Part shown: one piece after another, positions 1 to 6,262 of the stretch
How positions within the stretch are numbered: position 1 is the first letter of the stretch
Layout: each line of letters begins with the position of its first letter
DNA from: Thermoflexales bacterium
GTDB taxonomy: Bacteria > Chloroflexota > Anaerolineae > Fen-1058
Assembly (NCBI GenBank): GCA_017999195.1
Contig: JAGOBP010000164.1
Location: forward strand, 1 to 8,001
Direction of reading: 5' to 3'
DNA: 8,001 bases
Notes under the pieces: generated by a model
The model's input: only the letters and a program-made list of their open reading frames with translations
The model's database searches: none
Told to the model about the DNA's origin: nothing
Made by a program: the position numbers and the translations under genes

Positions 1-596
1 ATGTAGCGACCGTCGGGCGACCAGGCCGGTGCGCCGTCATAAGTAGTGGTCAGCGTCAAGCGCGCCGCCACGCCGCTGATGAAATCCAACCGATAAATGT
101 CCCAGTTCCCATCGCGATGCGAGGCAAACGCCAACTCGCGGCCATCGGGCGAAATCGCCGGATCGCCGTCATCGGCCGGGTGACTGACCAACCGGATCAA
201 TTGTTTGTCATCGGCATTGACGGCGTAGATGTCGCTGTTGCCGTTGCGGCGCAAGGTAAAGGCAATCGCGCCGCCGCCGCCAAAAGGATCGACGGGCGTG
301 GGGGTAGGCGTGGGCGGCGGAGTCGGTGTGGACGTGGGCAGCAGGGTGCGCGTCGCCAGCGGGGCCGACGGCGGCGTGACCAGGACTTGCACCAATTGCA
401 CCATCGGTTCACGCAGGGCCAACACCGTCAGACCGATCAAAATCAGGACATTGAAGATCGCCAGAACGATCAGGCCGCGCAGTTGCCGCCGGGAGAGCGT
501 CAGACCGCCCGATTCAACGGCGGGTTTCGCCGGTTGAATTTCGGTTGGCGCGTCAGGCGTCTGAGATTGATTGGGCGGATTTGAAGGCGCTTGCAT
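1..596 (-). CDS. Membrane-anchored TolB/PD40-type beta-propeller protein, 5' part
   Basis: This reading frame runs leftward from an ATG at 594-596 and leaves the window without a stop, giving 198 visible residues. Residues 1-40 are polar and Pro-rich and end in a basic patch (SRRQLR). Residues 41-61 (GLIVLAIFNVLILIGLTVLA and on) form one strong membrane segment. Residues about 80-102 are a Thr/Pro-rich linker (PTSTPTPPPTPTPTP). From about 109 there are PD40/TolB-like propeller repeats, with NGNSDIYAVNADD, then DPAISPDGRELAFASHRDG and NWDIYRL, then PAWSPDGRY. The layout implies a cytoplasmic N-terminus, a single anchor and an extracytoplasmic propeller that probably binds protein or ligand; no catalytic residues are visible. 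There is no clear Shine-Dalgarno site, and a good promoter ends about 8 bases before the ATG, so a leaderless transcript is likely. Fold class is confident; the specific function is unknown because the C-terminal part is missing. Confidence 0.85.
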   Translation of the reverse strand, partial: MQAPSNPPNQSQTPDAPTEIQPAKPAVESGGLTLSRRQLRGLIVLAIFNVLILIGLTVLALREPMVQLVQVLVTPPSAPLATRTLLPTSTPTPPPTPTPTPVDPFGGGGAIAFTLRRNGNSDIYAVNADDKQLIRLVSHPADDGDPAISPDGRELAFASHRDGNWDIYRLDFISGVAARLTLTTTYDGAPAWSPDGRY

Positions 597-603
597 GGCC
601 TTG

Positions 604-633
604 ACTATATCATGCGCGTAAACAGGGTGTCAA
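604..633 (-). promoter_or_regulatory. Sigma-70-type promoter of the propeller gene
   Basis: Read on the minus strand, a perfect TTGACA (628-633) is followed after 18 bp by TATAGT (604-609). The predicted start of transcription is about 597, directly beside the ATG at 594-596, which would make the mRNA leaderless. This fits the absence of a usable Shine-Dalgarno sequence. The boxes are seen directly; promoter activity is inferred. Confidence 0.6.
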
Positions 634-648
634 ATGCGCTCCCCGTAG

Positions 649-654
649 TATAAT
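649..654 (+). promoter_or_regulatory. -10 box of tlyA, probably leaderless
   Basis: A consensus TATAAT lies 6 bases before the tlyA ATG at 661. Transcription would start at or within a base or two of the start codon. No convincing -35 hexamer is seen at the expected distance (about 626-632, GGTGTCA), and no Shine-Dalgarno sequence is present. This strand's core promoter overlaps the region used by the divergent promoter, so the two could compete for polymerase. Confidence 0.55.
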
Positions 655-660
655 CAGCCC

Positions 661-1455
661 ATGCCCAAGATTCGACTCGATCAACTCCTCGTCGAACGCG
701 GCCTGGTGGAGAGCCGCGAAAAGAGTCAGCGCCTGATCATGGCCGGCGAAGTGCTGGTCAACGATCAAGTGGCCGACAAGCCCGGCGTGCAGGTCAAGCC
801 CGATGTCGTCGTGCGCATCAAAGAGCCGCTGCCCTATGTCAGCCGGGGCGGCCTGAAACTCGCCGCCGCACTCGATCGGTTTCCCATCCCGATCGAGCAT
901 GCCGTCTGCGCGGACGTGGGCGCGTCCACGGGCGGTTTTACCGACTGCCTGTTGCAGCGCGGCGCGGCCAAAGTCTACGCCATCGATGTGGGCTACGGCC
1001 AGTTGGACTGGAAAATCCGATCGGACCCACGCGTGATCGTCATGGATCGCACCAATGCGCGTTACGTGGACGCGCTGCCGGAATCGATCGACCTCGCCGT
1101 GATCGACGCGTCATTCATATCCTTGCGCTTGATCTTGCCGTCTGTGCTAAAATGGGTAAAATCCAGCGCACAGGTCATTGCCTTGATCAAACCGCAGTTT
1201 GAAGCGGGGCGCGAGCGGGTGGGCAAAGGCGGCGTGGTGCGCGACACCGCCATTCACGTCGAAGTGCTCCGCTCGATCTGGACCGCGGCCAGTGAGCTGG
1301 GCTTCAGCCCGATCGATCTGATCCAATCGCCGATTGCCGGACCGGCGGGCAACATCGAATTTCTGATCTGGCTGCGGGTCGCACCCGCCAATCCGATCGA
1401 ACCACCCAGCCCGATCGACGATCTCTTGCCACGGGTATTTGCGGAGCGTCTGTGA
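661..1455 (+). CDS. tlyA: TlyA-family 16S/23S rRNA (cytidine-2'-O)-methyltransferase / hemolysin A homologue
   Basis: The 264-residue protein has the usual TlyA layout. An N-terminal S4 RNA-binding domain covers about residues 1-60 (IRLDQLLVERGLVESREKSQ), followed by YVSRGGLKL and an FtsJ-like Rossmann methyltransferase domain. The SAM-binding loop is DVGASTGGFTD (85-95). K66, D149, K177 (IKPQFE) and E233 (NIEF) form the likely K-D-K-E catalytic tetrad and match, with a small constant offset, the tetrad I recall for the Mycobacterium tuberculosis enzyme. Family members methylate ribose 2'-OH groups of rRNA cytidines using S-adenosylmethionine; the exact target cannot be read from sequence. 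The older 'hemolysin' name is probably misleading. The ATG at 661 matches the conserved N-terminus (KIRLDQLLVERG). The stop codon overlaps the start of the next gene in GTGA, which points to translational coupling. Residues 243-264 are a short unconserved tail. Confidence 0.93.
   Translation: MPKIRLDQLLVERGLVESREKSQRLIMAGEVLVNDQVADKPGVQVKPDVVVRIKEPLPYVSRGGLKLAAALDRFPIPIEHAVCADVGASTGGFTDCLLQRGAAKVYAIDVGYGQLDWKIRSDPRVIVMDRTNARYVDALPESIDLAVIDASFISLRLILPSVLKWVKSSAQVIALIKPQFEAGRERVGKGGVVRDTAIHVEVLRSIWTAASELGFSPIDLIQSPIAGPAGNIEFLIWLRVAPANPIEPPSPIDDLLPRVFAERL
1443..1446 (+). promoter_or_regulatory. Ribosome binding site for the GTG start of the histidine kinase
   Basis: GGAG lies 5 bases before the GTG at 1452 and inside the 3' end of tlyA. 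It supports the GTG start and, with the 4-base GTGA overlap, argues that the kinase is translated from the tlyA mRNA. Confidence 0.6.
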
Positions 1456-2777
1456 GCACACTGCCGTTGAACCTGCCCCAAACCGGCGATCTGCGCCGCA
1501 GTTTCACCACGCTGCGCCGACAAGCCGATCGCTTGCAGCGCATCCTGGAAATCAACCAGACCCTCACCAGCACCTTCGATCTGGACGAACTGTTGCACCT
1601 CATTTTGTCGGCCGCCACCGAACTGACGGAAACCGAAGCCTCTTCAATTATGCTGCTCAATGAATCCGGCACCGAGCTGCGCTTTGCCGCGTCCAATGGC
1701 CGCGAGATGAACAAACTCGCCAGCCTGCGCGTGCCGATCGGTGGCAGCCTGGCCGGCTCGATCTTGATGGCGGGCCGACCGATGGTAATCGACGATGTGC
1801 AGCACGATCCGCGCCATTTTACGGGCGTGGACAAGCAGCTGGACTTTCAATCGCGCTCGCTGCTGGGCGTGCCGTTGATGTTGCGCGAGCGGCCCATCGG
1901 CGTGCTGGAAGCGCTGAATAAGCGCGACAATGCGTCATTCAGCGAAGAAGATGGGCAATTGCTCATGACGCTGGCCGCACAAGCCGCCGTCGCCATCGAA
2001 AATGCGCGACTGGTAACGGCCTTGCAAAATGCATACGAGCAACTTAATCAGGTCGATCAGATCAAGAGTAACTTCATTGCCATCGCCTCGCACGAATTGC
2101 GCACGCCGCTGGGCTTGATTCTGGGCTACGCGGCCATGCTGAAAGACGACGTGAAGCCGGACGCGCAAGCGCAGTTGGATGTGGTGCTCAACAGCGCGCT
2201 CAAATTGCGCTCGCTTATCGACGACATGGTGAACGTCCAGCACATTGCAGAAGGCACGTCGCAGTTGGAACTGAGCGAGTTTGCCATGCAGGACGTGATT
2301 CAAAGCACCGTCGGCGCGATGCGCGAACTGATCAACACCAAGGGCCACGAATTGACGCTCAACCTGCCATCGGAGCCGTTGAAGATCAAAGCCGACCGGG
2401 CGAAGTTAAACATCGTGCTGAACAACCTGCTGTCCAATGCCATCAAGTTCACCGAGCCGGGCGGCCGCATTTTAATCTCGGCCAGCAACGTCAGCAGCGA
2501 GGTTCAAGTCCACATCGCCGACACCGGCATCGGTATTCCGCCCGACGAACTGGAGCGTGTCTTCGATCGGTTCTATCAGGTGGAGCCGCATCTGACGCGC
2601 AAATACAACGGTATGGGGCTGGGCCTGGCCATCGCTAAAGGCATGATCGATCTGCACGGCGGCCGCATCTGGTGCGAGAGTGTCGTGGGGCTGGGCAGCC
2701 GCTTTTCGTTTACGGTGCCCATCAACGGGCCGCGCCCTAAAGTCAAGGGGACTGGGCCGTTGAGGATGCCGGGGTAA
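1452..2777 (+). CDS. Soluble GAF-domain sensor histidine kinase
   Basis: The 441-residue protein starts with a short helical lead (RRQADRLQRILEINQTLTSTFDLDELL), then a GAF domain at about residues 40-185 containing SSIMLLNE and GVPLMLRERPIGVLEALNK. A coiled linker (about 186-208) leads to a HisKA dimerisation domain with H-box SHELRTPL; H214 is the predicted phosphorylation site. The HATPase_c domain follows, with N-box NNLLSNAIKF (324-333), G1 box DTGIGI (357-362), F-box FDRFYQ (371-376) and G2 box GMGLGL (387-392). All boxes look intact, so the kinase should be active. There is no membrane segment or signal peptide, so it probably senses an intracellular signal through GAF; the ligand is unknown. 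No response regulator or receiver domain is present, making it an orphan kinase here. The GTG start overlaps the tlyA stop by 4 nt. The kinase may also be transcribed with the gene 49 bases downstream. Confidence 0.93.
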   Translation: MSTLPLNLPQTGDLRRSFTTLRRQADRLQRILEINQTLTSTFDLDELLHLILSAATELTETEASSIMLLNESGTELRFAASNGREMNKLASLRVPIGGSLAGSILMAGRPMVIDDVQHDPRHFTGVDKQLDFQSRSLLGVPLMLRERPIGVLEALNKRDNASFSEEDGQLLMTLAAQAAVAIENARLVTALQNAYEQLNQVDQIKSNFIAIASHELRTPLGLILGYAAMLKDDVKPDAQAQLDVVLNSALKLRSLIDDMVNVQHIAEGTSQLELSEFAMQDVIQSTVGAMRELINTKGHELTLNLPSEPLKIKADRAKLNIVLNNLLSNAIKFTEPGGRILISASNVSSEVQVHIADTGIGIPPDELERVFDRFYQVEPHLTRKYNGMGLGLAIAKGMIDLHGGRIWCESVVGLGSRFSFTVPINGPRPKVKGTGPLRMPG

Positions 2778-2813
2778 AGCGAGTAGTTGATTGGATTTTC
2801 GGCGCAGGGCGGC

Positions 2814-2819
2814 AGGAGG
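2814..2819 (+). promoter_or_regulatory. Strong ribosome binding site that fixes the start at 2827
   Basis: A full AGGAGG lies 7 bases before the ATG at 2827. It favours this ATG over an in-frame TTG at 2791, which has no such site and would add twelve residues that look non-coding. Confidence 0.75.
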
Positions 2820-2826
2820 CAATTGT

Positions 2827-3363
2827 ATGGCGTCTTTTCTAAAGCGACTATTTGGCGGCGCAGACAAGTCACCCGTTACAGTTGCCTCAGACTCGCTGTC
2901 GGCTGCCACTAAGCCGCTCACCGCGGTGGCGAATGAGCCTTCACCCGCCGTGGCCACAAATGACGCGCCAACCACCGAATCGATGGCTGATATCTTCACA
3001 CAGAAACAGGCGGAATTCGAGTCATCGGAAGCCGCAACCACTCTGCGCGAGGAAACAGTGGCTGAACTGCTCAGGCGAAAACTGGCCGCGATGCAGGATG
3101 AGTCTGCTGAACAACTGAAAGATTGGACGTGCAGCAAGTGTGGCGCCCCCTTGCCCGAAGTCGATGCGGGCAAGTCATTGTTAAAATGCTCAAGTTGCGG
3201 CACGTTGTTCCACAAGCAGCAAACGCCGAAGGTTATTTCTGGCGGAGTCAACATCAGCGGCTCGAACATCACCATCGGCGGCGACCTTGTTGGCGGCGAC
3301 CAAATCGTCATCGTCAACAAGGGGCAATCCGATCGCGCGATCAAGCATATTACTGAATGTTAA
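2827..3363 (+). CDS. Zinc ribbon protein with a C-terminal GGD-type glycine-rich motif; function unknown
   Basis: I do not recognise this 178-residue protein as a named family. It begins with a short basic amphipathic stretch (MASFLKRLFGG) that could touch a membrane or a partner. A low-complexity Ala/Thr/Pro/Ser segment follows (about 15-50), then a charged helical region (about 52-98). A zinc ribbon has two CxxC knuckles, C102/C105 (CSKCG) and C121/C124 (CSSCG). At the end is a Gly/Asn/Asp-rich strand motif (139-163) that reads GGVNISGSNITIGGD then LVGGDQIVI. From memory, 'GDxxGGDxI' motifs like this occur in large modular proteins of multicellular bacteria, often beside NTPase or effector-associated domains; that association is an inference here. 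No catalytic domain is visible, so a scaffold or adaptor role is more likely than an enzyme. The next gene carries a related motif. A 49-bp gap and strong ribosome binding site follow the kinase gene, so co-transcription with it is possible. Confidence 0.8.
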   Translation: MASFLKRLFGGADKSPVTVASDSLSAATKPLTAVANEPSPAVATNDAPTTESMADIFTQKQAEFESSEAATTLREETVAELLRRKLAAMQDESAEQLKDWTCSKCGAPLPEVDAGKSLLKCSSCGTLFHKQQTPKVISGGVNISGSNITIGGDLVGGDQIVIVNKGQSDRAIKHITEC

Positions 3364-3573
3364 AGTTCCGATCCAAACATCCATCAAGTCGAAAGCCGGG
3401 AAGCATACGATGGACACAAATGATCAGAAAGTTTCAATTGAGTAGTCCATGACCATTGCGAAAGTTGTCAACTACATAAATAGGAAGTTGTGAGCAAGCC
3501 CCATAGTCGTAAACGCACCTTAAACAAGGTTGCGAGATCAATCGAAATCAAATCAAATCTGTGGGAGGTCGTC
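3364..3573 (+). other. 210-bp intergenic stretch between the two GGD-motif genes
   Basis: This stretch is visibly AT-richer than the core genes. I see no tRNA, terminator hairpin or convincing promoter. A mini-ORF of eleven codons (ATG at 3410, MDTNDQKVSIE) has no good ribosome binding site. A GTG at 3490 with AGGAAG just before it could extend the next gene by 28 residues, but that extension is basic and does not resemble a domain. Confidence 0.4.
3563..3569 (+). promoter_or_regulatory. Ribosome binding site that favours the start at 3574
   Basis: GGGAGGT lies 4 bases before the ATG at 3574. It is stronger and better placed than AGGAAG at 3482-3487, which sits only 2 bases before the alternative GTG at 3490. 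Confidence 0.6.
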
Positions 3574-4161
3574 ATGCCGGATGAGTTGGTAGGTCGCGAT
3601 AAAATCGAAGGAAAGTTGACAGGCTTCGATCCGGTTGCACAAAAAATGAAAGAGCGCGCCGAAGAAGCAGCACGCGAAGCCGCACTTGAACAAGCGGCAG
3701 CCGATGCCGCCATCGAAGCAATTCGATCCGGGCGGGGAGGCAGCATCAGCATTGGTAATTCATCGGTCCAAATATCTGGCGGCAGTGTCGGTGGCCATGT
3801 AGCAGGTCGTGATAACATCGTTACGACCAATACAACGACAGGCATGTCGGCCGATGAGTTTTCTAAAGCATTCAGCAGTATTTACGACAAAATCAAGCAA
3901 CAACCACCAGAAGTCCAAAAAGATGTCCAGAAAGCTGTCGATACGCTCAAAAAAGCCGCGCAGAGTGAGGTAACTCAGGGCAAAGAACCCGACGAGAGCG
4001 ATGTGACGGCCGCAGCGAAATCGTTGGCGTTTGACGCCCCTGACATTTTGAAAGACGTTGCAGATGTGGCGCTGGCAACAATGAGTTCTCCGGCAACTGG
4101 CGTGTTGACCATCGTGCGGAAGGTATTACAGCGCATCCAGGCACAGCGTGGTACCGCATAA
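3574..4161 (+). CDS. Helical protein with a central GGD-type motif; function unknown
   Basis: I cannot name this 195-residue protein. The N-terminus has LVGRDKIEG (5-13), itself a GxDKxxG element. A strongly charged, Ala/Glu-rich segment (about 21-52) should form a long helix or coiled coil. A Gly/Ser/Asn-rich strand motif follows (55-85, GGSISIGNSSVQISGG then SVGGHVAGRDNI), closely like the end of the preceding protein. The rest (about 91-195) is predicted helical: a segment with FSKAFSSIYDKIKQQPPEVQ, a charged stretch, and a hydrophobic end with LAFDAPDILKDVADVALA then SSPATGVLTIVRKVLQRIQ. I recall similar C-terminal modules (apolar 'APDI...NP..G' helices) after GGD motifs in Chloroflexota and cyanobacterial proteins, but could not check. 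No enzyme motif or signal peptide is visible. Sampled blocks are about 48% GC, lower than the flanking core genes, which hints at an accessory origin. The gene ends before a strong terminator. Confidence 0.78.
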   Translation: MPDELVGRDKIEGKLTGFDPVAQKMKERAEEAAREAALEQAAADAAIEAIRSGRGGSISIGNSSVQISGGSVGGHVAGRDNIVTTNTTTGMSADEFSKAFSSIYDKIKQQPPEVQKDVQKAVDTLKKAAQSEVTQGKEPDESDVTAAAKSLAFDAPDILKDVADVALATMSSPATGVLTIVRKVLQRIQAQRGTA

Positions 4162-4182
4162 ACCCATTCTAGTGTTTTAGTG

Positions 4183-4220
4183 ACAGGCCGAAGCCGCCCC
4201 GCTTCGGCCTGTTTGATTTT
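4183..4220 (+). terminator. Intrinsic terminator
   Basis: A perfect 12-bp stem (ACAGGCCGAAGC at 4183-4194 with GCTTCGGCCTGT at 4201-4212) encloses a 6-base loop and is followed by TTGATTTT. It lies 21 bases after the stop at 4159-4161 and separates the accessory genes from lepA. Confidence 0.85.
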
Positions 4221-4301
4221 GCGCGCGATCCGCGCGTCCGCGGACAAGCCGGGAATTCCGGCAATCGGCCGCGCCGCCTATCAAGTCCCCTTCGTTTGCG
4301 G

Positions 4302-4307
4302 TATAAT
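4302..4307 (+). promoter_or_regulatory. -10 box upstream of lepA
   Basis: A consensus TATAAT stands 72 bases before the conserved lepA ATG but only 9 bases before another ATG at 4317. The -35 position (about 4278-4284, CTATCAA) is poor. Placement after a terminator and before lepA supports a real promoter. The predicted transcript start is about 4314. Confidence 0.55.
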
Positions 4308-4316
4308 CTCTCCGCT

Positions 4317-4364
4317 ATGCTGGAATATACTACCGCACTGAAACACAGTGCGCTACAGGTTTGA
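4317..4364 (+). CDS. Possible 15-codon leader ORF of lepA
   Basis: An ATG 9 bases after the TATAAT box opens a short frame (MLEYTTALKHSALQV) that ends at TGA 4362-4364. Its position would make it the first, nearly leaderless, start on the lepA mRNA. It is in the same reading frame as lepA and stops 15 bases before the lepA ATG. Translation could deliver ribosomes to lepA by re-initiation. A chance ORF is equally possible, as no conservation can be judged. Confidence 0.3.
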   Translation: MLEYTTALKHSALQV

Positions 4365-4379
4365 TTGCGTTTCCTTCCT

Positions 4380-6182
4380 ATGGACGAACAATATATCCGA
4401 AATTTCTGTATCATTGCTCACGTTGATCACGGCAAATCCACGCTGGCCGATCGGTTGCTGGAACATACCGGCACGCTGACCGCGCGCGAGATGAGTGCGC
4501 AAGTGCTGGACTCGATGGACCTGGAGCGCGAAAAGGGCGTCACCATCAAGGCCTCAGCGGTGCGCATGCGCTACACGGCGCGCAACGGCCAAGAGTACGA
4601 GATGAACCTGATCGACACGCCCGGCCACGTAGACTTCACCTACGAAGTCAGCCGCGCGTTGTACGCCTGCGAAGGCGCCATCCTCGTCGTCGATGCCACT
4701 CAGGGCGTGGAGGCGCAAACGCTGGCGAACTTGTATCTCGCCATCGACGCCGATCTCAGCATTGTGCCGATCCTCAACAAGATCGATCTGGCCTCGGCGC
4801 GGCCCGATGAAGTCGCGGCCGAGATCACGCACATTCTGGGCGGCAGGCCGGAAGACATCCTGCGCGTGTCCGCCAAGGAAGGCGTCGGCGTTGACGATCT
4901 GCTGGAAGCGCTGGTGCGCGATGTTCCGCCGCCAAAAGGCACGCCGGACACCGCGCCGCGCGCGCTAATCTTCGATACCCATTACGATACTTACAAAGGC
5001 GTGATTGCCTATGTGCGCGTGATGGACGGCACGATCGACCTTAAAACGAAGATCAGAATGATGGCGACCGGTGTCGAAGCCGACCCGATGGAAATCGGCA
5101 TCTTCGCGCCCACGATGAAGGCCACGGGCCAACTGGAAGCGGGCGAAGTCGGCTACATCGCGACCGGCATGAAGACCATCCGCGATTGCCACGTCGGCGA
5201 CACGATCACGGCGGCGGCCAATCCCACGGCCTCACCCCTGCCCGGCTATCGCCCCGTCAAGCCGATGGTGTTTGCCGGCATCTATCCGGTCGAGACGGAT
5301 GATTATCCGTTGCTCAAGGATGCGCTTGAAAAACTGCAACTGAACGATGCCTCACTCGTTTACGAACCGGAAACGTCGCAAGCCTTGAACTTCGGTTTTC
5401 GCTGTGGTTTTCTGGGGCTGTTCCACATGGAGATCATCCAGGAACGGCTGGAGCGTGAATACGATCTGGACATCCTGGCGACCGCGCCCAGCGTGGAATA
5501 TGAAGTGCTGTTGCGCACCGGTGAAACCATCGTGATTGATGCGCCCGCCCAACTGCCCGATCCGACCCTCATCGACGAGATTCGCGAGCCGTGGATGAAG
5601 GTGCAAATCTTCACGCCCACCGAATTCGTCGGCGCGGTAATGGAACTGGTCATCAAGCGGCGCGGCGAACAGAAAGAACTGGAATACCTCGATCCGCTGC
5701 GGGTGATGATCACGTATGCGCTGCCGCTGTCCGAAGTGATTGTGGACTTTCACGATCAGTTGAAGAGCCGCACGCGCGGTTACGCTTCGATGGACTACTC
5801 GTTCCTGGAATATCGACCGGAAGATTTGGTCAAGATGGATATTCTCGTGAACGAAGTGACCGTCGACGCGCTCGCCACAATCGTCCATCGGGATGCGGCG
5901 TACAATCGGGGCAGTTCGCTCGTCTCCAAGATGAAAGAATTGATCCCCTCGCAAATGTTCGTCGTACCTATTCAGGCGGCCGTCGGCGGGAAGATCATCT
6001 CGCGCGCCAACGTCCGCGCCCAGCGCAAGGACGTTTTAGCCAAATGCTATGGCGGCGACGTTAGCCGCAAACGCAAGTTGCTGGAAAAGCAGAAGGCGGG
6101 CAAGAAACGCCTGCGCATGGTGGGCAATGTGGAGATTCCGCAAGAAGCGTTTATGGCAATTCTGAAGGTGGGCGACGATTGA
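4380..6182 (+). CDS. lepA: Elongation factor 4 (LepA), ribosome-associated GTPase
   Basis: The 600-residue product has full family length. GTPase motifs are intact: G1 AHVDHGKST (13-21), switch I REKGVTIKA (50-58), G3 DTPGH (79-83), G4 NKID (133-136) and G5 SAK (164-166). EF-G-like domain II, domain III and domain V follow. LepA-specific features include RALIFDTHYDTYKGV, FRCGFLGLFHMEIIQERLE, and the C-terminal YGGDVSRKRKLLEKQK and EIPQEAFMAILKV. LepA binds the ribosome, promotes back-translocation in vitro and has been linked to initiation and 30S assembly. The ATG at 4380 was chosen because MDEQYIRNFCIIAHVDHGKS matches the conserved LepA start. An in-frame TTG at 4365 would add five residues and has AGG at a better distance (4357-4359), whereas the ATG lacks a Shine-Dalgarno sequence. 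The gene stands alone between a terminator and the oxidoreductase gene, with 80 bp after its stop. Confidence 0.97.
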   Translation: MDEQYIRNFCIIAHVDHGKSTLADRLLEHTGTLTAREMSAQVLDSMDLEREKGVTIKASAVRMRYTARNGQEYEMNLIDTPGHVDFTYEVSRALYACEGAILVVDATQGVEAQTLANLYLAIDADLSIVPILNKIDLASARPDEVAAEITHILGGRPEDILRVSAKEGVGVDDLLEALVRDVPPPKGTPDTAPRALIFDTHYDTYKGVIAYVRVMDGTIDLKTKIRMMATGVEADPMEIGIFAPTMKATGQLEAGEVGYIATGMKTIRDCHVGDTITAAANPTASPLPGYRPVKPMVFAGIYPVETDDYPLLKDALEKLQLNDASLVYEPETSQALNFGFRCGFLGLFHMEIIQERLEREYDLDILATAPSVEYEVLLRTGETIVIDAPAQLPDPTLIDEIREPWMKVQIFTPTEFVGAVMELVIKRRGEQKELEYLDPLRVMITYALPLSEVIVDFHDQLKSRTRGYASMDYSFLEYRPEDLVKMDILVNEVTVDALATIVHRDAAYNRGSSLVSKMKELIPSQMFVVPIQAAVGGKIISRANVRAQRKDVLAKCYGGDVSRKRKLLEKQKAGKKRLRMVGNVEIPQEAFMAILKVGDD

Positions 6183-6262
6183 GGCACTGGGCAATGAACT
6201 ATCGTGACACGCGAGCAATGTGACGCACACGACGCCATACCAGGCAACACAAAGGTTCAACC

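Noticed and set aside
117..584. A plus-strand open frame of 155 codons, rich in Arg and Gln
   Set aside because: It is antisense to the propeller gene, whose membrane segment and PD40 repeats are unmistakable. The Arg/Gln bias is what reading high-GC codons on the wrong strand gives.
3277..3300. A DNA direct repeat, GGCGGCGAC at 3277-3285 and 3292-3300
   Set aside because: It is in frame and explained by the protein motif GGDLVGGD, so it is a coding feature and not a binding site or CRISPR-like repeat.
2472..3344. A minus-strand open frame of 290 codons across the kinase end and the first unknown gene
   Set aside because: It has low-complexity Ser/Ala-rich sequence, no motif and no ribosome binding site, and lies opposite two well-supported genes.
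3452..3481. A promoter before the second unknown gene (TTGCGA with CATAAAT)
   Set aside because: The spacing is about 13 bp and both boxes are poor.
5352..5954. A minus-strand open frame of 200 codons within lepA
   Set aside because: It is antisense to conserved LepA domains and His/Arg rich, a typical shadow of a high-GC gene.
6183..6262. TCGTG and CACGA arms after lepA as a terminator
   Set aside because: The arms are only 5 bp, far apart, and have no T-tract.
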